Positions 8,652-17,077 of a stretch of DNA of 64,000 nt are shown piece after piece; positions within the stretch are counted from its first letter, which is position 1; every line of letters begins with the position of its first letter. This DNA comes from Paenibacillus shirakamiensis. Its GTDB lineage: Bacteria > Bacillota > Bacilli > Paenibacillales > Paenibacillaceae. The notes beneath the pieces are model-generated. The model was not told the DNA's origin. It did no database searches and worked only from the letters and a program-made list of their open reading frames with translations. Both the position numbers and the translations under genes were made by a program. The DNA is taken from assembly GCF_017874255.1 (NCBI RefSeq), contig NZ_JAGGLD010000001.1:620001-684000 (forward strand), given 5' to 3'.

Positions 8652-9857
8652 ATGCCAATACAGCGGAGCCGAATGTTGGCTTTCTTGTTGAATGTGATTT
8701 CGGGATTAGGACATTTTTACTGGGGGAGGAAGACTAGAAGTTTTGTTTATATGTTTTTATTTTTTGGTGCGTTATTTGGTGGAGCATTTCTAGGTATGAT
8801 AAATAATGATGATAGTTTTTTTGGTGTTGCTTCAATCTTTGCAGTAATCGTATGGATAATTAGCATGTGTGATCTTATCATTCTCTTACTCAGTGGAGCA
8901 CCTGCGTTATCATCCTATGCACCCCACACAGCTAATCTTAATCCTACCCATAACTCAAGCCAATCTGAATCATCTTTTACAGAGGGATATATTTCAGCGC
9001 CTTCCATGCAACAGGTGAATCGGAAAGAGGGGGAGCGATTCTATACCATTCTGTTGTCCTTTGTTCCTGGTCTTGGCCATCTTCATATGGGCTTAATGCA
9101 AAGGGGATTGTCTTTCCTTATTGCTTTCTTCGGTATGATTACGATGCTGTTCTTTGTATCTGGAATTACGAATAGTGATGCCTTTCTATTGTTTTTAGGA
9201 ATACTCCCAATTATCTGGTTATATAGCATGTTCGATGCCGTTCAGTTAGTCCATCGCCGTCAGGCGGGGGAGATCATTGTGGACCGAACGCTATTTGATG
9301 ATTGGGAAGCAGGTAAAGAAGAGGGGAAACGTAGTAAGGTATTAGCGACGATGCTTTCTGCTATTCCAGGCGCAGGTCAGATGTATTTAGGTGTACAAAA
9401 GCGTGGTCTGCAGCTGATGGTCTTGTTCTTTGGGAGTTTCTATATTATAGATGTGCTGCGCTTATCTTTATTTTTGTTCCTTCTTCCCGTAATTTGGTTC
9501 TATAGTTTTTTTGACGGAATGCAAATGACAAGTCGTTATGGTAGAGAGCCCCTTGTTGATAAGCCTTTGGTCGAGGGACTTGGAAATCATCAGCGCTGGT
9601 TAGGCATGATTCTTATAGTGTTAGGCATCTATTATGTAGCGATGAATCTAGTCGTTCCTGTTATAGATAAAGAATTCCCCAACTTATACTTGTCAGGACG
9701 GATTGATAAATATTTCAGACCTTTTGTAGTGGCTGTCGTATTAATTGCTGGAGGCTTGAGATTGCTAGCAGGTGATCGCCGCGGCACTTCTAAGCCAGCA
9801 GGGCCTAATTTAATTCCTGATGATAGGAGGAACCATGATGACGAATCTTCAAGATGA
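8652..9857 (+). CDS. Polytopic membrane protein with repeated TM2-like units
   Basis: I choose ATG 8652, nine bases from AGAAAGGA, over ATG 8643, which touches the ribosome site. The product is about 401 residues with three internal repeats, each a G-L/A-G-H/Q-x-Y/H-x-G turn between helices: GLGHFYWGRKTRS, GLGHLHMGLMQRG and GAGQMYLGVQKRG. This is the TM2-type arrangement. A further pair of helices lies at about 320-380, and the C-terminus is charged. TM2 proteins are envelope proteins without a settled biochemical role. It sits 21 bases behind the anti-sigma gene and overlaps the next gene by 23 bases, so it belongs to the ECF operon and probably to its envelope-stress function. Confidence 0.7.
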   Translation: MPIQRSRMLAFLLNVISGLGHFYWGRKTRSFVYMFLFFGALFGGAFLGMINNDDSFFGVASIFAVIVWIISMCDLIILLLSGAPALSSYAPHTANLNPTHNSSQSESSFTEGYISAPSMQQVNRKEGERFYTILLSFVPGLGHLHMGLMQRGLSFLIAFFGMITMLFFVSGITNSDAFLLFLGILPIIWLYSMFDAVQLVHRRQAGEIIVDRTLFDDWEAGKEEGKRSKVLATMLSAIPGAGQMYLGVQKRGLQLMVLFFGSFYIIDVLRLSLFLFLLPVIWFYSFFDGMQMTSRYGREPLVDKPLVEGLGNHQRWLGMILIVLGIYYVAMNLVVPVIDKEFPNLYLSGRIDKYFRPFVVAVVLIAGGLRLLAGDRRGTSKPAGPNLIPDDRRNHDDESSR

Positions 9858-10551
9858 GGTTGTACTACAAAAGTCAGAACCATTCAAAAAGTCACAGTCC
9901 TTCGAAGAGAAACCCGCTAAACTGTGGCGTGTGGGTACCTTATCTATGGGGTTATCTTTGCTCTGGCTGGGTATTGTAATTTTGATAGCGCAGTGGAAAG
10001 GGTTAAGTGCGTTTGATGCTGCAATGAATTGGTGGCCCGTTATCTTTATTATGCTTGGACTCGAAATTGTATTCTATACGCTACTTTTTAGACAAAAAAA
10101 GATGTACTATGATGTACTAAGTATTTTTTTCGTAGGCATGTTGTCTGTTGGGTGTCTGATGTTTGCAGGACTTACTTCACTGGGGCTGATTAAGGAAGTA
10201 CGAGAGTCGATTGTGTCTGATAAGCTGACGCATCGTATCCCTGTAACTGCTATACCGCTTGCAAGTGGAGTAACGAAGATCATTGTAGAAGGCGTCTACC
10301 CTGAACAAGTGAAAGTAGATTATGCACCTGTGAAAGATATGAAGATGTGGGGGACCTACGAAAGTACGTCAGAGCCAGAAGGAGCATTAACGGAGAAATA
10401 CGACAAAGAAGCAATCTCGTTCAATCAGGTGGGAGATACGCTGTATGTGCAGCTAATTAATCCTCCTAAAGCTTTATTTAACGAAGGAGCCAGCCAGCTT
10501 ACCGCTACCCTTGTGGCTCCTAAAGGCATGAATGTAAAAGTGAGATATTGA
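9835..10551 (+). CDS. Membrane protein with LiaI/LiaF-like transmembrane region
   Basis: ATG 9835 lies six bases after AGGAGG and inside the end of the previous gene. The 239-residue product has three membrane helices (about 38-58, 66-85 and 91-115) including WWPVIFIMLGLEIVFY, the W-P-x-x-x-I/L-x-G pattern of DUF5668/LiaI-LiaF-type proteins. A predicted extracytoplasmic domain of about 120 residues follows. LiaF-like proteins modulate envelope-stress signalling. Being last in the sigma/anti-sigma operon, it may tune that signal or be one of its outputs. This is an inference; no catalytic motif is visible. Confidence 0.65.
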   Translation: MMTNLQDEVVLQKSEPFKKSQSFEEKPAKLWRVGTLSMGLSLLWLGIVILIAQWKGLSAFDAAMNWWPVIFIMLGLEIVFYTLLFRQKKMYYDVLSIFFVGMLSVGCLMFAGLTSLGLIKEVRESIVSDKLTHRIPVTAIPLASGVTKIIVEGVYPEQVKVDYAPVKDMKMWGTYESTSEPEGALTEKYDKEAISFNQVGDTLYVQLINPPKALFNEGASQLTATLVAPKGMNVKVRY

Positions 10552-10566
10552 GCACCGAAGAATAGC

Positions 10567-10677
10567 TTACCCCTGTCTTCTATTTCGAATGAGGTAGACA
10601 AAAAAGAAAACAATTAGCCCTAAAGAAATCAATAGGATGAAAAGTCCTGCAATCGCTGTAGTCCATGAGAGACTCAT
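10567..10677 (-). CDS. Small single-pass membrane protein, 36 residues
   Basis: A short minus-strand frame starts at ATG 10677-10675 and stops at TAA 10569-10567. It reads MSLSWTTAIAGLF, continues as one hydrophobic helix (about residues 6-28) and ends in RNRRQG, a positive-inside anchor. An AGGGAG ribosome-site-like sequence lies 11 bases upstream. No gene overlaps it on the other strand. The amphipathic start, clean helix and basic tail look like a real small membrane protein, but 36 codons can arise by chance. It lies just beyond the terminator of the mtn operon and would need its own promoter. Confidence 0.45.
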   Translation of the reverse strand: MSLSWTTAIAGLFILLISLGLIVFFFVYLIRNRRQG

Positions 10678-10698
10678 TAACCATTCAACTCCCTGTTA

Positions 10699-10735
10699 TA
10701 AAATAGAGAGGGCTTACGAGCCCTCTCTACTTTTT
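10699..10735. terminator. Bidirectional terminator between the ECF operon and the mtn operon
   Basis: The perfect hairpin TAGAGAGGGCT-tacg-AGCCCTCTCTA has TTTTT after it on the + strand and ATTTTAT after it on the - strand. It can end the + strand ECF operon and the - strand proBAC-mtnWXB transcript. Confidence 0.8.
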
Positions 10736-10868
10736 GTATGATAAGCATAAGACATGACTTGCATAGCATATAGGCATAGCAATAGCACGTAACGCGCTTC
10801 TGTATGTATATCGCTTCGAACGAACCTACAAAAACGTCGTATTATTCATATTGTACCTCTCCAACATC

Positions 10869-11513
10869 CTATCCCCTCAAGGTCAGACTACGGTAAATAT
10901 GTTCAAAAATAAATTCGAAGGATTCCAGATGACGTTTGGCTTCAAAAGCGTTGGCTCCCCAAGCATAAATGCCGTGGTTACGCAGAACTATGCCAGGAAT
11001 ATCTTGTTGTAACGCGGCCGGAATGAGTTCAGCAATACGTGGGATCGCAGCGAAGTTCGGGAGAATAGGTATCTGAATCTTGGCATTCTCTTCCCAGATG
11101 CCCAGTCCTTTGATAAGTTCAATGCCTTGAGCGGGAATATAACCGGTATCTCCATAACCTTCGCTAATAATATTGTTATAGATTGTATGCACATGGAATA
11201 TAGCTCCGCACCCCGTAAGGCGATAGATCTCGGCATGAATCAACGTCTCTGCACTTGGCTTTAGCTTAGTAGCTTCCGCAGGTTGCCCCGCTTGATCTAC
11301 GAAGAGAAAGTCCTCTGGCGTATGGATAGATTTATCTTTCCCACTGGCCGTTACAGCAAAATGAAATTGTTCGGGCTGGTATGCCCCGACTCGAACAGAA
11401 AGATTGCCGCTGGTTCCCGGGAACCAGCCACGTGCTGCAAATTGTTCTTTAATAATACGCAGTTCTTGTAAGGCATGTTGCTTCTCTTCTAAAGGTATAT
11501 TTGCAAAGCTCAT
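10869..11513 (-). CDS. mtnB: Methylthioribulose-1-phosphate dehydratase
   Basis: A 214-residue class II aldolase/adducin-fold enzyme. In methionine salvage it dehydrates 5-methylthioribulose-1-phosphate to 2,3-diketo-5-methylthiopentyl-1-phosphate. Zinc ligands are visible as HVH (H107, H109) and H180 in LRNHGIYAWG, and TASGKDKS is the phosphate-binding loop. It follows mtnX by 2 bases and ends the operon. MtnB, MtnW and MtnX are three consecutive steps; mtnA, mtnK and mtnD are not in this window. Confidence 0.92.
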   Translation of the reverse strand: MSFANIPLEEKQHALQELRIIKEQFAARGWFPGTSGNLSVRVGAYQPEQFHFAVTASGKDKSIHTPEDFLFVDQAGQPAEATKLKPSAETLIHAEIYRLTGCGAIFHVHTIYNNIISEGYGDTGYIPAQGIELIKGLGIWEENAKIQIPILPNFAAIPRIAELIPAALQQDIPGIVLRNHGIYAWGANAFEAKRHLESFEFIFEHIYRSLTLRG

Positions 11514-11515
11514 TC

Positions 11516-12187
11516 CTATTCAGCTCCTAATCTTTTCTCGATATGCTCTTGAATCTCATGGAATGTCTCAAATGGGGTATGGGCAATGCCAAGTTCCTTA
11601 CATTTCACGGTTAGAGCAGAGCGGGAGTATACGCGATCTGCTAATTTGGCACCTTCAAAGTCGGTCAAGCTATCGCCAATCAGAATACGCTCATACTGCT
11701 CTATAGGAAATTGGCGCATAACTGTCGTCTTACACATACCGCAGTCATTGGAACAATGTTCATCACATGGATGCGGCCAGGTAATCTCGATATGTGAACC
11801 AGAGAAATTCGAGCCATTACAATAGATATGATCGTCCGCAATAGGAAAAGGAGCAAGTAAAGGTTTCACGAAAAAATCGATTCCACCGCTCGTCACATAA
11901 AACGGAATGTGCTGGCTCTGGACATAATTTAAGAACTCTTCAAAACCGTCTCGGATGCCGGCCTGTCCTAATACAAAGTCTGTAATCTCTTTTTTCATCG
12001 ATGAAGGAAGGAGGGCGAACATCGCTCCAACACCTTCATGAATTGAAATGTCATGGGCAAGAATCTGCTTCATAATGGCCTCATAGCCCGCAGGCTTAAA
12101 ATGCTTCATAATAGCGACAATGTTATCACTGAGGGTAATCGTCCCGTCAAAATCACAGAAAATGACGGGCTGTTTGATGCTGCTCAT
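11516..12187 (-). CDS. mtnX: 2-hydroxy-3-keto-5-methylthiopentenyl-1-phosphate phosphatase
   Basis: A HAD-superfamily phosphatase of 223 residues. The start at ATG 12187 follows GGGGAGG and overlaps the mtnW stop by 4 bases; a longer start at 12202 would include the ribosome site. Motif I is FCDFDGTITLSDN (D12 and D14), and a later motif reads IGDSLTDFEGA. MtnX removes the phosphate from the product of MtnW to give dihydroxy-ketomethylthiopentene. The conserved DEHCSNDCGMCK cysteine cluster is typical of MtnX. It is part of the proBAC-mtnWXB unit. Confidence 0.93.
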   Translation of the reverse strand: MSSIKQPVIFCDFDGTITLSDNIVAIMKHFKPAGYEAIMKQILAHDISIHEGVGAMFALLPSSMKKEITDFVLGQAGIRDGFEEFLNYVQSQHIPFYVTSGGIDFFVKPLLAPFPIADDHIYCNGSNFSGSHIEITWPHPCDEHCSNDCGMCKTTVMRQFPIEQYERILIGDSLTDFEGAKLADRVYSRSALTVKCKELGIAHTPFETFHEIQEHIEKRLGAE

Positions 12188-13395
12188 CGTTGTCCTCCCC
12201 ATAGTTGTAGTGCGGCTTTGAGCTCTGCATGATGCTCTGCTGCTTCTTCAAGCGATTGCCCTGCAAGCGAGGCTTCAATCGCTTGCTGGAAGGCCCGTCC
12301 TCCGGCTGCGGCGCCGCCGGGATGACCGTGAATGCCACCCCCGGCATTCACGACGACGTCCTGACCGAAGTCGGCGAGAATACGGGGCGTAAGCCCCGGA
12401 TGAATGCCGGCTGACGGTACAGGGAAGCTGGTCCGCAGCGGGCTATCCTTGCGGACCAGTTCATCGCGGATCGCGAGATTCTCTTCCCTTGGCATCACGA
12501 CAGATCCGTATGGAGAAGGGAAGAGAACTAGATCCGCTCCCGCGGAGCGCATCAGCTTGCCGAGCAATAGCGATGCGGCAATGCCATAATTCGGCGCGGG
12601 ATAGAGCGCGCCCGCAAGAGACGGATGGGCAGCAATCGGGACGTGAATATCCGAGTCGCTGCTCAGTTCCTGAAGCACGTCCAGCCCGTAAGCTAGCGGG
12701 CTGAAGAGCAGAGCGCTGGCACCAGCATCGATAGCTTTAAGTGCCTCTTTGCGAAGCTCGGACGTTCTTCCCGTAAGATTCACGGCGTAGAGCAATTTTT
12801 TGCCCGTGGTTTGTTCTGCTTCCTCGGCTGCTTGTCTGCATATTTCCGCACGTCGCTCGATCGGAGTGAGAGGGTTATCGAACAGGATTTCATCATCCTT
12901 AATCAGATCCACACCCCCTAAGGCTTGAGCAAGGAACTGCTGCTTCAGTCCTTCCAGATCGTAACCAACTACAGATTTGAATATACTCATCAGTAAGGGT
13001 CGCTTGGGAGCATGGAGAAGCGAACGTATGCCTTCAATTCCAAATTTCGGTCCTGGCATATGGCTCAGGAAATTTTCGGAGAAATCCAGATCCAGTAATT
13101 TAATCTGTCCATCCATAGAGATTTTGCCGAATGCCGTAATAAGGAGAGCAGGAAGATCTCGACTAAAATTAAGATCGGGGTAAGCGATGGTAACATCAGC
13201 ATACCGCTTACCCGCCGCTGATTCGGCTTCCTTGACGCTAACGACATGCCCCAGATGCTTCCGCATGCTTTCTTGCTGGAGCTGGGGCAGTTCTGTCCAG
13301 CTGCCTACCGTCATGCCGACTGCAATGGACTCCGCTTTGCGCTGAAAATCTGCCTTGGCATCATGAATTCTATAAGTTGCTGTACAGTAACTCAT
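12184..13395 (-). CDS. mtnW: 2,3-diketo-5-methylthiopentyl-1-phosphate enolase (RuBisCO-like protein)
   Basis: A 403-residue RuBisCO-like protein (form IV, YkrW type) that enolises diketo-methylthiopentyl-1-phosphate in methionine salvage; it does not fix CO2. The metal-site motif GGVDLIKDDE (K166 predicted to be the carbamylated lysine) is present, as are MPGPKFGIEG and GGGIHGHPGGAAAGG near the C-terminus. The stretch 12290-12720 is noticeably richer in GC than its neighbours. Start and stop both overlap adjacent genes by 4 bases (proC and mtnX), so translation is coupled from the proline gene into the mtn genes. Confidence 0.94.
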   Translation of the reverse strand: MSYCTATYRIHDAKADFQRKAESIAVGMTVGSWTELPQLQQESMRKHLGHVVSVKEAESAAGKRYADVTIAYPDLNFSRDLPALLITAFGKISMDGQIKLLDLDFSENFLSHMPGPKFGIEGIRSLLHAPKRPLLMSIFKSVVGYDLEGLKQQFLAQALGGVDLIKDDEILFDNPLTPIERRAEICRQAAEEAEQTTGKKLLYAVNLTGRTSELRKEALKAIDAGASALLFSPLAYGLDVLQELSSDSDIHVPIAAHPSLAGALYPAPNYGIAASLLLGKLMRSAGADLVLFPSPYGSVVMPREENLAIRDELVRKDSPLRTSFPVPSAGIHPGLTPRILADFGQDVVVNAGGGIHGHPGGAAAGGRAFQQAIEASLAGQSLEEAAEHHAELKAALQLWGGQR

Positions 13396-14249
13396 GATAA
13401 GGACTCCTGAATAGCCGCGCCCATTTCCTTAGAACGTTCCTCACAGCGCCTTACGGCAGCTTTTACGGTCTCGGTAAAACCTGCTGCTGCGAACACTTCA
13501 ATCGCGGCTTGGGTAGAACCATTTGGTGATGTGATAGCCTTACGAAGGTTGGCCGGATCTTCCTCTGTCTGTAGCATCATTTGTGCAGCGCCAAGAACGG
13601 TCTGTACCGTAAGTTCACGCGCTTGCTCTGCCATGAGTCCCCCTTCTACACCAGCGGTAATCATGGCTTCCATCATATAATAAATATAAGCGGGACCACT
13701 TCCTGAAATTCCCGTGAGAATATCCATTTTCTCTTCTGCAATGATCGTCACGAGTCCAACTGCTTCAAAGATAGAGAGGGCTTTTTGCTGCAAATCGGTA
13801 TGAACTTCCTTAGAAAAAGCAATTCCCGTTGCGCCGAGTCCAATCGAGCTTGAGGTATTCGGCATCGTACGAGCAATCGGCTGTTTGCGTCCGAGCAGAG
13901 CTTGCATAGTAGGAATGGATAATCCTGCAATAACGGAGACAACCAATTGGTCTTCATGAAGTATAGGCCCAAGTGCTTTAAGAGCTTCCGCCGCATCTTT
14001 AGGTTTCATGGCTAGCACAAGGATCGGGGAACGCTGCAACATCGATTGCTTTTGTTCGGCTGAGTGACCTACTTGCACGTTATACGTCTGAGCGAGGTAG
14101 TCAAGTCGCTCTGCATTGCTTCGGTTAAACATAGCGATCTGCTGAGGCTCAGCTACAGCACGATTAATGAGTCCTCTAACAATGGCTTCAGCCATCGAGC
14201 CAGCTCCGTAGAAGCAGATGTGTGGGGTTTGATGTTCTTGGTTGTTCAT
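13392..14249 (-). CDS. proC: Pyrroline-5-carboxylate reductase
   Basis: A 285-residue enzyme that reduces 1-pyrroline-5-carboxylate to proline. It has the N-terminal dinucleotide fold ICFYGAGSMAEAIVRGL, MPNTSSSIGLGATGI, and the C-terminal signature GISGSGPAYIYYMMEAM with TVLGAAQMML. ATG 14249 follows AGGAGG by 7 bases. It completes the proline pathway with proB and proA, which lie just upstream on the same strand (20 bases from proA). Its stop overlaps the mtnW start by ATGA. B. subtilis proI is the comparable paralogue placed with proBA. Confidence 0.94.
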   Translation of the reverse strand: MNNQEHQTPHICFYGAGSMAEAIVRGLINRAVAEPQQIAMFNRSNAERLDYLAQTYNVQVGHSAEQKQSMLQRSPILVLAMKPKDAAEALKALGPILHEDQLVVSVIAGLSIPTMQALLGRKQPIARTMPNTSSSIGLGATGIAFSKEVHTDLQQKALSIFEAVGLVTIIAEEKMDILTGISGSGPAYIYYMMEAMITAGVEGGLMAEQARELTVQTVLGAAQMMLQTEEDPANLRKAITSPNGSTQAAIEVFAAAGFTETVKAAVRRCEERSKEMGAAIQESLS

Positions 14250-14268
14250 ACATGTTCCTCCTTTAAAA

Positions 14269-15516
14269 TTAGGGACGGATTTGACCTGTTCCTTGAATTG
14301 TATATTTAGTGGAAGTCAGTGCAGGCAGGCCCATTGGACCTCTAGCATGTAATTTCTGAGTGCTGATGCCTATCTCTGCTCCATAGCCGAACTCAAATCC
14401 ATCTGTAAAGCGAGTGGAAGCATTATGATAGACCGCAGCTGCGTCCACCTCATTTAGAAACCGTAAAGCATTCTCTTCATTTTCGGTGACAATACACTCG
14501 GAATGCTTGGTACCGAACTGCGAAATGTGTTGTAGGGCTTCGTCCAAATGAGTTACAACTTTTATATTCAAAATGTAATCATTATACTCTGTCGCATAAT
14601 CTTCACTTGTTGCCAAGTGGGCTTCCTTTACAAGGGTTCTCGTGATATCACACCCACGCAGTTCTACCTTTTCTGCCTGAAGCGCTTTAGCAATGATAGG
14701 TAAATGGGCAGCAGCAAATGACTCATGCACGAGTAGTGTCTCCATGGAGTTGCAGACAGAAGGACGCTGCACTTTAGCATTAAGCGCAATGTCTTGGGCC
14801 ATATGTGGATTAGCACTAGCATCGAGATAGGTATGGCAAATTCCTGCTCCCGTCTCAATTACAGGTACGGTAGCATTTTGCACCACATTCTGAATCAATG
14901 AGCTTCCGCCGCGAGGGATGAGTACGTCTAGAATCCCATTTAACTTCATCATCTCATCCACGCTTGAACGGTTGGAATCTTCAATGAGCTGAACCGAATC
15001 TTGAGGAATGGAAGTTCCTGATAGGGCTAAATGAATGATCTGGGTGATCTTGCGGTTAGAAGACAGAGCAGCCGAACCCCCGCGAAGTACAACGGCATTC
15101 CCTGTTTTGAGGCACAGCCCGGCAGCATCTACCGTTACATTTGGACGGGCTTCATAAATAATGCCTATCACACCAATCGGCACTCTTTTCTTAACAATGT
15201 GCAGTCCGTTAGGGCGATCGATAGTCTCTAACGTCTCACCAACAGGGTCAGGAAGTTCCGCAATTTGCCGAAGTCCTTCGGCAATACCTTGAATCCGTTC
15301 ATGGTTCAGGGCAAGGCGGTCTAGCAGAGATTCAGGCGTTCCCAAGGTTCGGCCTTGTTCCAAGTCTTCAAGATTAGCTTGAATAATCTGATCCGCATGT
15401 GTAACTAGCGCATCAGCAACAATGCATAAAGCCTGATTTTTTTGTTCTGTCGTACATTGACCCAAAATTTCTGCAGCCGCTGATGCCTTCAATGCTTTTG
15501 ACCTAACTTCACTCAT
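14269..15516 (-). CDS. proA: Gamma-glutamyl phosphate reductase
   Basis: A 415-residue aldehyde-dehydrogenase-family enzyme that reduces glutamyl-5-phosphate to glutamate semialdehyde with NADPH. Family marks are KKRVPIGVIGIIYEARPNVT, LRGGSAALSSN, LIPRGGSSLI, the catalytic Cys in VIETGAGICHTY, and RFTDGFEFGYGAEIGISTQKLHARGPMG split across the C-terminal third. Length is normal. It follows proB by 25 bases. Confidence 0.97.
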   Translation of the reverse strand: MSEVRSKALKASAAAEILGQCTTEQKNQALCIVADALVTHADQIIQANLEDLEQGRTLGTPESLLDRLALNHERIQGIAEGLRQIAELPDPVGETLETIDRPNGLHIVKKRVPIGVIGIIYEARPNVTVDAAGLCLKTGNAVVLRGGSAALSSNRKITQIIHLALSGTSIPQDSVQLIEDSNRSSVDEMMKLNGILDVLIPRGGSSLIQNVVQNATVPVIETGAGICHTYLDASANPHMAQDIALNAKVQRPSVCNSMETLLVHESFAAAHLPIIAKALQAEKVELRGCDITRTLVKEAHLATSEDYATEYNDYILNIKVVTHLDEALQHISQFGTKHSECIVTENEENALRFLNEVDAAAVYHNASTRFTDGFEFGYGAEIGISTQKLHARGPMGLPALTSTKYTIQGTGQIRP

Positions 15517-15541
15517 GGTAGGGCCTCCCTAGATCATCCTT

Positions 15542-16642
15542 TTATTTTAACGAAATCCATTCATCCCGGTGGATGACTTCAAGACGATGACTTCCTTCGG
15601 TCTTCTTCATCCTATCCTGACTTGGAAGTCCCATCACTTCTGTCAATTGTTGCTCACTATAATTCACGATACCTCTACCCAGAATTTCGCGAGAAGGACT
15701 GATTACTTCTACGACGTCCCCACTTTGAAAATGTCCTTCTACAGATCGTACACCCACGGGAAGCAGACTGCGACCTCCATGAATCAGAGCTTTTTCCGCT
15801 CCTTCATCGACCATCAATGTACCGAGTGGGGTGGAGAGGAAGGCGAGCCATTGTTTTTTCATAGGCAAAGACGTTGTTTTGGTCTCGAAATAAGTTCCAC
15901 GACCTCGTCCTTGCACAGCTTCAAGCAATTGTCCGGGTTCTGTGCTCTGCCCAATGAATACGGGGACACCGCCCCGCGTTGCAATTTTAGCTGCATCCAT
16001 TTTGGAGCGCATTCCCCCTGTGCCCACACTTGAACCTGAGCCCCCAGCAAGACTATAAATATCTGCTGTGATTTCAGGAACGCATTCGATTCGCGTAGCG
16101 GAAGGATCGATGCGTGGATCGCTAGTATACAGACCATCCATATCCGTTAGAATGATTAAATGATCGGCCTTGAGCAGGTTAGCTACAAGTGCTGAAAGCG
16201 TATCGTTATCGCCAAACTTCAATTCATCTACAGAGACCGTATCGTTCTCGTTCACGATGGGAAGCACGCCCTGCTTCAATAATTCTTCCACAGCCATACT
16301 GGCATTGCCCATTCGTTTGCGATGGAGAAAATCTGTTCGGGTCAATAGAATTTGAGCCGCAGGAATGTTATGAATTTGAAAAGCTTCTCTATATGACTGC
16401 ATCAACAGAGCCTGACCCACGGCGGCGGCGGCTTGTTTCTCATGCAGTTGTTTGGGGCGCTCAACATAGCCCATTTCACGAAATCCTGCAGCTACTGCTC
16501 CAGACGTAACCAACAAAACCTGATAACCAGCTAGGCGGAGACTTGCGATTTCTTTTGCAAAAAAACGAACGGAAAGAGAATTCAACCCTCCTTCAGGTGA
16601 AGTTAAGGAGCTGCTGCCAATTTTTACGACGACTCTTTGCAT
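15542..16642 (-). CDS. proB: Glutamate 5-kinase
   Basis: A 366-residue enzyme catalysing the first and feedback-controlled step of proline synthesis. It has an amino-acid-kinase domain (about 1-255; VVKIGSSSLT, PIVNENDTVSVDELKFGDNDTLSA in part, and GTGGMRSKMDAAKIA) and a C-terminal PUA domain (about 270-350; GAEKALIHGGRSLLPVGV). ATG 16642 follows GGGAGG. The T-box leader begins about 390 bases upstream, and proB is the first gene under its control. Confidence 0.96.
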   Translation of the reverse strand: MQRVVVKIGSSSLTSPEGGLNSLSVRFFAKEIASLRLAGYQVLLVTSGAVAAGFREMGYVERPKQLHEKQAAAAVGQALLMQSYREAFQIHNIPAAQILLTRTDFLHRKRMGNASMAVEELLKQGVLPIVNENDTVSVDELKFGDNDTLSALVANLLKADHLIILTDMDGLYTSDPRIDPSATRIECVPEITADIYSLAGGSGSSVGTGGMRSKMDAAKIATRGGVPVFIGQSTEPGQLLEAVQGRGRGTYFETKTTSLPMKKQWLAFLSTPLGTLMVDEGAEKALIHGGRSLLPVGVRSVEGHFQSGDVVEVISPSREILGRGIVNYSEQQLTEVMGLPSQDRMKKTEGSHRLEVIHRDEWISLK

Positions 16643-16778
16643 ATTGGGAATGTCCTCCCTTCCTAATGGATTATTTGCTTTTGAAAGACACTGTCTTTTA
16701 CTTTAAAAAATTTCAATTACTTTATAAAACTTCATATACTTCATCCCTCAATGAGATTAGCTAGTTTTTAGAATACAA

Positions 16779-17030
16779 AAAAACTTCCGCCTTTGCATGC
16801 AAAGGACGAAAGTTTTGCTTCCGCGGTACCACCTTTATTGATGAGAATTCCCGCAGGAATTCCATCCGACTTTCAGCCCGTAACAGGGGCGTCTGTTCGG
16901 CTTGACAGCCGACCGTTCAGGGATAGGGTTCCGAGGAGGCGCTACGTAAATTCTCTCAGCCTGCGGAATTTACTCTCTGATCAGCGCAAGTAATCTTCGT
17001 ACTGGTCCCGTCAACACGTTTCAATATTAT
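16779..17030 (-). ncRNA. T-box leader, proline type, controlling proBAC-mtnWXB
   Basis: Read on the minus strand, the leader contains an AGAGAG-bearing stem I region (about 16975-16970) and the T-box core AAGGTGGTACCGCGG (16836-16822). A terminator follows in which ACTTTCGTCCTTTG pairs with CAAAGGCGGAAGT, then TTTTTTT (16815-16779). The arms GCGCT and AGCGC frame a segment with CCT-CCT (16939-16934), suitable as a Pro (CCU) specifier, in line with proBA downstream. Known mechanism: uncharged tRNA-Pro stabilises the antiterminator and lets transcription proceed. The specifier was assigned by eye. Confidence 0.92.
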
Positions 17031-17034
17031 TGAT

Positions 17035-17063
17035 AGAATACCATGGGCTTACCGGGTTTGCAA
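17035..17063 (-). promoter_or_regulatory. Sigma-A promoter of the T-box transcript
   Basis: On the minus strand TTGCAA (17063-17058), a 17-base spacer and TATTCT (17040-17035). It begins 15 bases after the mtnE stop codon, with no terminator between them. Confidence 0.7.
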
Positions 17064-17077
17064 AGCATGGAGTTTCA

